A DNA stretch of 19,789 nt from Bacillota bacterium (GTDB lineage Bacteria > Bacillota > Clostridia > Lachnospirales > Lachnospiraceae): contig JAEYGZ010000033.1 in assembly GCA_023409535.1 (NCBI GenBank), positions 1-19,789 on the forward strand, read 5' to 3'. The position numbers and the translations under genes are program-made. Numbering within the stretch: the first letter of the stretch is position 1; every line of letters starts with the position of its first letter. Below the pieces are notes generated by a model. That model did no database searches. It saw only the letters and a program-made list of their open reading frames with translations, and had not been told where the DNA came from. Positions 13,402 to 19,789 of this stretch are shown piece after piece.

Positions 13402-15186
13402 ATGAAGAGGAAAAACTTGAGATTTTTTGCAGTATTACTAACCCTGGTAATTGTGCTTGGCGGCCTGACTGCTTGTTCATCAAAACCGGCAGCCGATACA
13501 CCGGCACCTACCAAAGCTGCAGAAAACAGTTCACCCACTGAAGGAGCGAGCGAGGAGGCGGCACCGCAGGAGGAACAAAATATACCGGATGCAGATCAAA
13601 CCCTGAATTTACTTTATAATGAACCTTTGACCCTGGACGTCAGTGATGTTCGTAATGCGTCAGAATTTCAGATCTTATCCCAGGTACAGGAAGGACTGTT
13701 CAGAACCTTTACAGATGAACAGGGAAATGATGTTATCGCCAATGCAGGCGTTGATACATATGAGATTTCAGACGACGGATTAGTATATACCTTTAAGCTG
13801 CGTGATTATAAATGGTCCGACGGTGTTGCAGTGACTGCAAGCCAGTATGTCGATTCGATCATTCGTCTGCTGGATCCTGAGAAGGCATTTGCCTACTCCT
13901 TTATGGCTTATGATATTGTAAATGCAGAAAAATATTATAATGGAGAGGTCAGTGCGGATGAAGTTGGTGTAAAAGCATTGGATGATAAAACCCTTGAAAT
14001 TACACTGAATACAGAAACACCGTTTTTTATTAAGAAATTAACCAATGTATGCTTCTATCCGGTTCGTCTTGAGGTGATTGATAATGGAAGTGAGACCTAT
14101 GCTACGAATTTTTCAGAGCATGTATACAGCGGTCCTTTTGTAATCAGTGATTGGGTAAAAGAAAATAGTATGGTACTTACCAAGAACCCTAATTATTGGG
14201 ATGCGGATAATGTACTCCTTCAAAAGGTTGTGTTTACTGCTGCGGCAGAACCGGCTACGCAGTCCTTACTGATCGAATCAAAGCAGCTGGATGCTGTAGA
14301 CGGCGTATCGGAATATGTTAACAAGTGGAAGCAATTAGCAGATGCAGGTCAATTAGTTTACAAGACCACAACCCAGCCCAGTCTGAGCTTTATCGGTTTT
14401 AATCAGCATAACGGCGGTATCTCAGGTTTAATGAATAATGCAAAGATTCGATTGGCTTTATCCTTAGCAATCGACCGTGAGGAATTTAATGAATTAATCT
14501 ATAACGGAATCAACATCCCGGCATACGGATTAATCCCTTATAATCTATTAGTAAATGAAACAGAGTTCCGCAGCGTTGTGGAAGAACCATTAAAGGCACT
14601 TGCGGATGAGTACTTAAACCAGTCGGATAAGCTGAAAGCGCTGTTTCAGGAAGGACTGGCAGAAGAAGGCAAAGATACGGATTTAAGCAAGGTTTCTCTG
14701 ACCTTTATCAGTACAGGAGACACTGTTCAGGATAAATCAATTCAGGAGTACTATAAGCAGAAGTGGGAAGAACTTCTCGGAATTAAAATAACAATCAGTG
14801 TATTCCCTGATCGCAGTACCTTTGTAACGGAAAGAAATAATAACAAGTATGATATATTATCCAATGGCTGGTTCGGTGATTATAATGATCCGATGACCTT
14901 CGCTGACTTATGGACCGGCACCAGCGGATATGCAACCTACTTTGGCGGTTACAACAATCAGGAATATGATACTATATTTAACAGCCTGGCTACGGTAACC
15001 GAGGAAGCTCAGCGAATTGATATCTATAAAGCACTGGAAAAGAACTTAATTGTAGATAATGCCGGTGTAGCACCGCTTTATTATACCAATAAACAAATCT
15101 TCATTCAGTCCTATGTAAAGAATTTGAGTACTCCGTTATTTGGAACTACTTACGAGTTCAGCAGAGCATTTATTTCAGGAAAATAA
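13402..15186 (+). CDS. oppA: Oligopeptide ABC transporter substrate-binding lipoprotein
   Basis: A 594-residue exported lipoprotein of the SBP family 5. It has a basic start (MKRKNLR), a hydrophobic core and the lipobox LTAC (22-25), so cleavage should leave Cys25 lipidated and the protein tethered outside the membrane. A low-complexity Pro/Ala/Glu-rich linker (about 27-60) follows, then the peptide-binding fold (EPLTLDVSDVRNASE, GLVYTFKLRDYKWSDG). These proteins capture peptides and hand them to the OppBC channel; specificity cannot be read here. TAAGGAG lies eight bases before the ATG at 13402, so this start is favoured over a TTG six bases earlier. First gene of a complete opp operon. Confidence 0.93.
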   Translation: MKRKNLRFFAVLLTLVIVLGGLTACSSKPAADTPAPTKAAENSSPTEGASEEAAPQEEQNIPDADQTLNLLYNEPLTLDVSDVRNASEFQILSQVQEGLFRTFTDEQGNDVIANAGVDTYEISDDGLVYTFKLRDYKWSDGVAVTASQYVDSIIRLLDPEKAFAYSFMAYDIVNAEKYYNGEVSADEVGVKALDDKTLEITLNTETPFFIKKLTNVCFYPVRLEVIDNGSETYATNFSEHVYSGPFVISDWVKENSMVLTKNPNYWDADNVLLQKVVFTAAAEPATQSLLIESKQLDAVDGVSEYVNKWKQLADAGQLVYKTTTQPSLSFIGFNQHNGGISGLMNNAKIRLALSLAIDREEFNELIYNGINIPAYGLIPYNLLVNETEFRSVVEEPLKALADEYLNQSDKLKALFQEGLAEEGKDTDLSKVSLTFISTGDTVQDKSIQEYYKQKWEELLGIKITISVFPDRSTFVTERNNNKYDILSNGWFGDYNDPMTFADLWTGTSGYATYFGGYNNQEYDTIFNSLATVTEEAQRIDIYKALEKNLIVDNAGVAPLYYTNKQIFIQSYVKNLSTPLFGTTYEFSRAFISGK

Positions 15187-15202
15187 TGTAGAGAGTACTG
15201 TA

Positions 15203-15243
15203 AGAGGTATGCCTGAATCAAATTAATGATTCGGCATACCTCT
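15203..15243 (+). promoter_or_regulatory. Long hairpin between oppA and oppB
   Basis: AGAGGTATGCC (15203-15213) and GGCATACCTCT (15233-15243) pair perfectly; inside them GAATCA (15215-15220) pairs with TGATTC (15227-15232). The result is a 17-bp stem with a single bulged base and a six-base loop. No T-run follows, so it may stabilise the oppA message and reduce read-through rather than stop all transcription. Confidence 0.75.
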
Positions 15244-15311
15244 ACATATGAACAATCGAAAACCAAAAAGTATGCTTGCTTTACAAATCGATTTATATAG
15301 GGGGGAATATT

Positions 15312-16268
15312 GTGCTGAAATACAGCATCAGAAGATTCTTTATGATGATTGCCACCTTGTTTATCATAGCGACGGCAACCTTTTTCCTGCTGGCTGCCAT
15401 TCCGGGAGATTCTCTGACGGAACGTACCGAAAGACTGCCGGAACAAATACGTCAGAATATCTATAAAAAATATGGTCTCGATAAGCCATTGCTGGAGCGG
15501 TATGTAATCACGATGAAGGGAATGCTGACCGGAGATTTCGGAGAGTCAATCATCTTTCCGGGTGAAACCGTACCTTCCATTATCAAAGAGAAGCTGCCTG
15601 CTTCCGCAAGACTTGGTATTCAGCAGATGCTGCTGGGTGTTACGGCAGGTCTGCTCATGGGAGTGATTGCAGCTGTTAAAAAAGGTACTTGGATTGATTA
15701 CAGCGTAGTAACCTTGTCAATTTTTTTGATTTCTATTCCGCATCTGATCTTTGGCTTACTGCTGCAGAAGGTCTTTGCCGGTAATCTGGGATGGTTTCCG
15801 GTAATCGGATGGCCCAAAGGGGAGGATATCTGGTTGGGAGGATGGAACTATACTATCCTGCCGACAATTACCGGCTGTTTTACCTATATTGCATTTTATG
15901 CCAGATTGATTAAGACCTCAATGCTGGAAGTTCTAAATCAGGAATATATCCTGACGGCAGAATCAAAGGGGTTAACCAGGTGGCAGATTATCCGCAGGCA
16001 CGTACTGCGTAATTCACTGATACCGGTTATGACCTACCTGCCTATGTCAATCACCATGTGTATTACCGGTTCCTTTTTCATTGAAAAGATATTTTCCATA
16101 CCGGGACTTGGATTATATTATATTAACGCCGTCTCGGGAAGAGATGTTACCGTAGTCATGGGGCAGACAGTGATTATTGCCGCAATGTATATTGTAGTAA
16201 TCTATGTTACGGATATTTTATATACCATCGTAGACCCGAGAATTCGTATACGCGGTGGTAAGAGATAG
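15312..16268 (+). CDS. oppB: Oligopeptide ABC transporter permease OppB
   Basis: A 318-residue inner-membrane protein with about six transmembrane helices, the first at about 10-30. The cytoplasmic EAA loop that contacts the ATPases is present: EYILTAESKGLTRWQIIRRHVLRNSLIP. A typical OppB loop, PEQIRQNIYKKYGLDKPLLERY, follows the first helix. I use the GTG at 15312, seven bases after a GGGGGG-type ribosome binding site; upstream in-frame codons lack a site. It forms the channel together with OppC, 11 bases downstream. Confidence 0.93.
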   Translation: MLKYSIRRFFMMIATLFIIATATFFLLAAIPGDSLTERTERLPEQIRQNIYKKYGLDKPLLERYVITMKGMLTGDFGESIIFPGETVPSIIKEKLPASARLGIQQMLLGVTAGLLMGVIAAVKKGTWIDYSVVTLSIFLISIPHLIFGLLLQKVFAGNLGWFPVIGWPKGEDIWLGGWNYTILPTITGCFTYIAFYARLIKTSMLEVLNQEYILTAESKGLTRWQIIRRHVLRNSLIPVMTYLPMSITMCITGSFFIEKIFSIPGLGLYYINAVSGRDVTVVMGQTVIIAAMYIVVIYVTDILYTIVDPRIRIRGGKR

Positions 16269-16279
16269 GAGGATTACGT

Positions 16280-17197
16280 ATGGCAGCCTTAACGGAACAG
16301 AGCTTTCGCAAGGTTAATAAAGAAGAAAACAGCAGTGATCATATAGTAAGGCCCACAATAACATTCTGGCAGGATGCATGGAGAAGATTGCGTAAGAATC
16401 CGGTTGCATTGTGCTCATTATTTATTTTAATCCTGTTTTTTATCATGGTAATTATTGGCCCCGATCTTCGTGGCTACGATTATACAACCATTGTTGCCAA
16501 GAATAAGAATCAGGTCCCTTCTGCGGTTCATTGGTTTGGAACGGATAATCTGGGCAGGGACTTATTCTCAAGAGTATGGCTTGGAGCAAGAGCATCTCTG
16601 GCGGTTGCTTTGGTTTGTGCTTTTATACAAATCATGATCGGATGTGCTTATGGCGGAATTATGGCTTATTTCGGCGGAGTAGTGGATGAGGTTATGATGC
16701 GTCTGATCGAAGTGATTACCTCCATACCATCGCTGTTAGTCACGCTGCTTGTTATGATGGTGCTGGGGAATAGCTTATTTGCCTTATTAATTGCGATGTG
16801 TATTACCTCCTGGTGTTCCACCGCCAGACAAATCAGGGGCCAGATCATGCAGCTTCGGGAAGCGGAATATGTTATGGCAGCGGAGGTATTGGGTGCCAGT
16901 CCGTTTCGTATTATTCGCAAACATCTTCTTCCGAATACCTTGGGTATACTCATCTTAAACCTCACCTCCAGCATACCGGATTATATCTTTACGGAAGCCG
17001 GATTAAGCTTTCTGGGTATGGGCCTGCAGGCTCCCAATACCAGCCTTGGCATACTGATCTCCCTGGGACAGACCACAATGGAATTTTACCCGAATCAATT
17101 GTTTTTTCCGGCATTGATCCTTTGCATCATCGTACTTGCGTTTAATTTGTTTGGTGACGGACTGCGGGATGCTTTTGATCCAAAACTTCGTAAGTAG
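16280..17197 (+). CDS. oppC: Oligopeptide ABC transporter permease OppC
   Basis: A 305-residue inner-membrane permease. The N terminus has the OppC_N segment (WQDAWRRLRKNPVALCSLFILILF) and HWFGTDNLGRDLFSRVWLGARASL, the usual OppC signature. Five to six helices follow, with the EAA loop EYVMAAEVLGASPFRIIRKHLLPNTLG. It pairs with OppB to form the peptide channel. AGGAGG lies seven bases before the ATG, overlapping the oppB stop region, so the genes are probably translated together. Nothing unusual seen in length or motifs. Confidence 0.95.
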   Translation: MAALTEQSFRKVNKEENSSDHIVRPTITFWQDAWRRLRKNPVALCSLFILILFFIMVIIGPDLRGYDYTTIVAKNKNQVPSAVHWFGTDNLGRDLFSRVWLGARASLAVALVCAFIQIMIGCAYGGIMAYFGGVVDEVMMRLIEVITSIPSLLVTLLVMMVLGNSLFALLIAMCITSWCSTARQIRGQIMQLREAEYVMAAEVLGASPFRIIRKHLLPNTLGILILNLTSSIPDYIFTEAGLSFLGMGLQAPNTSLGILISLGQTTMEFYPNQLFFPALILCIIVLAFNLFGDGLRDAFDPKLRK

Positions 17198-17211
17198 GGG
17201 GCAGCATATAA

Positions 17212-18261
17212 ATGGATAAATTATTAAAAGTTGAGAACCTGTATGTTTCCTATCACACCTATGCGGGAGAGGTACATTCTGTGCGCGGAGTATCCTTTGA
17301 CCTGACAGAAGGTGAAACCTTGGCAGTGGTGGGGGAATCCGGATGCGGTAAGTCAGTCACGGCAAAGGCGATATTGGGACTTAACAGTGCATCCAATATG
17401 GAGATTAAGAAGGAGAGTAAGATATTCTATCAGGGAAAGAATATCCTGGATTATTCGGATAAGGAGCTCCGTACTTATCGCGGGGAGGATTGTGCAATTA
17501 TATTCCAGGATGCGTTGGCATCCTTAAATCCTACCATGACAATCGGTAAGCAAATTGCGGAAAAGCTCAGACTTCATAAGAATATGGCAAAAAAAGAAGC
17601 TTTGGAGGAGGCGGTAAAATTACTGCAAGCAGTGGGTATTCCCAATGCGGTAAAGCGGTCCGGGCAATACCCCCATGAGTTTTCAGGGGGAATGCGCCAA
17701 AGAGTAATGATAGCCATTGCATTTGCCTGCAGCCCGAAGCTGTTAATCGCCGATGAACCGACCACTGCCCTGGATGTGACAATTCAAGCCCAGATTATGG
17801 ATCTGCTCAAACGCATGAGAAAGGAACAGAATACTGCGGTAATATTAATTACCCATGACCTGGGTGTGGTTGCCAACACTGCCGATCGCATTATGGTAAT
17901 GTATTGCGGAAAGATTATTGAATATGGAAGCAGCAAGGATATCTTTTACCGTCCCAGGCATCCATATACAATAGCGTTATTAAAAGCTGTTCCAAGACTG
18001 GATTTCATAAATAAGCAGGAGCTTTTCTCCATTCCGGGAGCACCGCCGGATCTGATTGCTCCTCCCAAAGGCTGTCCTTTTGCGGCAAGATGCGGCTATT
18101 GTATGGAAATATGTCAGGAAGCGGAGCCGGAGTATTCAGATTTTAAGGATGGACATTTTGCTGCATGCTGGCTCCACCATGTGATAGCTCCTCAGGAAGG
18201 AAATCCTTTTGCTGTTGCGGATCAAATTCATGGCTACAGGCAGAATGGAGGAGTAATATGA
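17212..18261 (+). CDS. oppD: Oligopeptide ABC transporter ATPase OppD
   Basis: A 349-residue cytosolic ATPase that powers peptide import. Walker A is GESGCGKS (about 41-48), the ABC signature FSGGMRQRV, and Walker B LLIADEP followed by the D-loop. The His-loop is ILITHDLGVV. The C terminus carries the oligo_HPY extension with GCPFAARCGYC and further Cys residues; in some OppD proteins this region binds an iron-sulfur cluster (family knowledge, not shown here). It lies 14 bases after oppC and overlaps the oppF start by four bases (ATGA). Confidence 0.95.
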   Translation: MDKLLKVENLYVSYHTYAGEVHSVRGVSFDLTEGETLAVVGESGCGKSVTAKAILGLNSASNMEIKKESKIFYQGKNILDYSDKELRTYRGEDCAIIFQDALASLNPTMTIGKQIAEKLRLHKNMAKKEALEEAVKLLQAVGIPNAVKRSGQYPHEFSGGMRQRVMIAIAFACSPKLLIADEPTTALDVTIQAQIMDLLKRMRKEQNTAVILITHDLGVVANTADRIMVMYCGKIIEYGSSKDIFYRPRHPYTIALLKAVPRLDFINKQELFSIPGAPPDLIAPPKGCPFAARCGYCMEICQEAEPEYSDFKDGHFAACWLHHVIAPQEGNPFAVADQIHGYRQNGGVI

Positions 18262-19232
18262 AGCAGTTAAATTCGGTATTAGAGGTAGAACATCTGAAGA
18301 AGTATTTTCGTATTGACAATGCCTCTACATTAAAAGCGGTGGATGATGTGTCTCTTACCATCAACCAGGGTGAAACTCTGGGTTTGGTTGGTGAGTCAGG
18401 CTGCGGAAAAACCACCCTCGGAAGGACCTGTATCGGTCTTTATGATAAGACCTCGGGCAGTGTTCGTTATAAAGGACAGGAGATCCATGAGTTAAGGGGA
18501 AAGGATAAGCTCGCCTTTAAGAAAAATGTTCAAATGATATTTCAGGATCCCTATGCTTCCTTGGATCCAAGACTGACGGTGGCAGATATTATAGGGGAAG
18601 GGATTGATATTCACAAACTTGCATCAGGTAAGACGGAGAGGGAAGAGAAGATATATCATTATCTTAACCTGGTTGGCTTAAGTAAAGAGCATGCAGGCAG
18701 GTTTGTCCATGAATTTTCAGGCGGGCAGAGACAGAGAATCGGTATTGCGAGAGCGCTTGCCGTAGAGCCTGAATTTATTATTCTGGATGAGCCGATCTCA
18801 GCACTGGATGTATCCATTCAGGCACAGATTGTGAACCTTCTCATCAAATTGCAGAAGGAAATGAAGCTGACCTATCTGTTTATTGCGCATGATCTTTCCA
18901 TGATCAAGCATATTTCAGACAGGGTGATTGTTATGTATCTGGGCAATATTGTAGAGATAACAACTTCCGACAGGTTGTATGAGAATCCGCTTCATCCTTA
19001 TACCCAGGCATTGCTTTCAGCGATACCGATTCCTGATCCTGAGGTGGAACAACAACGGGAAGAAAATATGATTAGATTAGAGGGAGATGTGCCGACCCCC
19101 ATCAATCCCCCGGAAGGCTGCCGTTTTCAGAGCAGATGCAGATATGCTAAGGCAATCTGCAGGGAATGCACACCTGAACTTCGTATGGTGGAAGAAAATC
19201 ATCAGGCAGCGTGTCATTTATATGAGCAGTAA
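18258..19232 (+). CDS. oppF: Oligopeptide ABC transporter ATPase OppF
   Basis: A 324-residue second ATPase of the importer. Walker A is GESGCGKTT, signature FSGGQRQRIGIARALA, Walker B FIILDEPISALD, and the His-loop FIAHDLSMI. The C-terminal oligo_HPY extension with CRFQSRCRYAKAIC is present. I choose the ATG at 18258, with GGAGGAGTAAT directly upstream and a four-base overlap with oppD; a longer frame reaching back to 18165 lies inside oppD and does not resemble the family. OppD and OppF form a heterodimer beneath OppB/OppC. The next gene begins within its last 11 bases. Confidence 0.95.
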   Translation: MKQLNSVLEVEHLKKYFRIDNASTLKAVDDVSLTINQGETLGLVGESGCGKTTLGRTCIGLYDKTSGSVRYKGQEIHELRGKDKLAFKKNVQMIFQDPYASLDPRLTVADIIGEGIDIHKLASGKTEREEKIYHYLNLVGLSKEHAGRFVHEFSGGQRQRIGIARALAVEPEFIILDEPISALDVSIQAQIVNLLIKLQKEMKLTYLFIAHDLSMIKHISDRVIVMYLGNIVEITTSDRLYENPLHPYTQALLSAIPIPDPEVEQQREENMIRLEGDVPTPINPPEGCRFQSRCRYAKAICRECTPELRMVEENHQAACHLYEQ

Positions 19233-19632
19233 TGAGAACACCGTATGCGGGTACGGTACGGGCGGAAAGGCGGGATATATGGGAAAAGGATATATTCATG
19301 ATATAGTAAAGTCAGCAATAATTGGCTTCGCTGCCGGTGGAAGCATGCTGCTGCTGTCCGCGTTGCTTGCACTGCTTCTGATACATGGCTCACCGGCTGG
19401 TCTTCTGGAGTTTGTAAGAAGCGGCTTATGTATCCTTGGCTCCTTCGGCTTTTTTTTGTCTGCAGCATTTCTTCTTATGAAGAAGTCTGTCTTGTCCGAG
19501 GAGCATCTGGTTCAATGGCGGAAACAGTTTTATCGGATGAATATTGCGGGAGTAATATTTATTTCCTGTATAATGGTAGTTTTGCTTGCAGGTGCGGTTG
19601 ACTTTTTCATGATTACCATATTTGGGCGGTAG
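19222..19632 (+). CDS. Small membrane protein of unknown function, last gene of the opp operon
   Basis: Not recognised. From the ATG at 19222 it is 136 residues, overlapping the oppF end by 11 bases; there is no clear ribosome binding site, so translation would rely on coupling. A second possible start at 19279 has AAAGGCGGG just upstream and gives 117 residues beginning MGKGYIHDIVK. Three hydrophobic stretches suggest three membrane helices: around SAIIGFAAGGSMLLLSALLA, LCILGSFGFFLSAAFLL and VIFISCIMVVLLAGAVDFF, with a charged loop EEHLVQWRKQFYR between the second and third. Position suggests a partner or accessory of the peptide importer, but that is inference from location alone. Confidence 0.7.
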   Translation: MSSNENTVCGYGTGGKAGYMGKGYIHDIVKSAIIGFAAGGSMLLLSALLALLLIHGSPAGLLEFVRSGLCILGSFGFFLSAAFLLMKKSVLSEEHLVQWRKQFYRMNIAGVIFISCIMVVLLAGAVDFFMITIFGR

Positions 19633-19635
19633 GAA

Positions 19636-19664
19636 TATAAGCCTTTACCCTATAAGCCTTTACC
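19636..19664. repeat. Two-copy tandem repeat
   Basis: TATAAGCCTTTACC occurs at 19636-19649 and again at 19651-19664, with one base between. It lies just after the last operon gene. The second copy can pair its TTTACC (19659-19664) with GGTAAA (19677-19682). Function unknown. Confidence 0.7.
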
Positions 19665-19736
19665 GTTAAATAACAAGGTAAATTCATGATTTTTGAAAAG
19701 CCTGGATTTTGTAGGACTAAAATCATGTTTTACTGG

Positions 19737-19765
19737 TTTACGAGTTACTGAAAAAGGGCTATAAT
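19737..19765 (+). promoter_or_regulatory. Possible promoter for a gene beyond the window
   Basis: TTTACG (19737-19742), 17 bases, TATAAT (19760-19765). Perfect -10 box and a moderate -35 box, pointing out of the window to the right. Confidence 0.45.
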
Positions 19766-19789
19766 GCACTTATAGGAACCTGTTTCCAT

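Noticed and set aside
19678..19733. Imperfect inverted repeat around AAAATCATG after the opp operon as its terminator
   Set aside because: Pairing is broken, the loop is about 25 bases and there is no T-run, so the operon terminator was not identified.

Overview
The window looks like chromosomal DNA of a spore-forming, AT-rich anaerobe of the Clostridia, probably Lachnospiraceae-like. This rests on strong AGGAGG-type ribosome binding sites, sigma-A-type promoters, occasional TTG/GTG starts, CotJ spore-coat genes, a LysM/GH18-like spore-envelope protein and Clostridia-type regulators. The species is not determined, and no rRNA, tRNA or CRISPR was seen.

Left part (1-8704), a run of small regulatory, detoxification and repair units: a membrane-anchored XRE regulator on the minus strand; an alpha/beta hydrolase closed by a terminator; a GNAT acetyltransferase; an AraC regulator with a large C-terminal domain; a nitroreductase with a terminator; a TetR regulator with a membrane-anchored Acg-type nitroreductase-fold protein, behind a sigma-A promoter carrying a near-perfect palindromic operator; and a double-domain VOC protein followed by MsrB.

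Middle part (8705-11412), sporulation genes: a minus-strand LysM plus GH18-like protein whose catalytic acidic residues are missing, and a cotJ operon in which CotJA and CotJB are fused into one protein, followed by the manganese-catalase-like CotJC. The cotJ leader can fold into a 22-bp helix that hides its ribosome binding site.

The most interesting segment is 11440-12308. A catalytic-domain-only tyrosine recombinase (FimB/FimE size) is enclosed by two 33-bp inverted repeats, 30/33 identical. Each repeat has the layout of a recombinase core site: two 13-bp inverted arms around an identical 6-bp spacer. Between the recombinase stop codon and the left repeat lie two sigma-A-like promoters that fire outward to the left. 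Just outside the right repeat is an HD-GYP gene, a predicted cyclic-di-GMP phosphodiesterase with all its metal-binding motifs. This has every part of a self-encoded invertible promoter switch that would turn the HD-GYP gene up when flipped; as sequenced, the promoters point away from it. Inversion itself is inferred, not observed.

Right part (13214-19789): a complete oligopeptide ABC importer operon (oppA-like lipoprotein, oppB, oppC, oppD, oppF) from a near-consensus promoter, with a strong hairpin between the binding-protein and permease genes, then a small unrecognised three-helix membrane protein overlapping the end of oppF. The window ends in a likely promoter for the next gene.
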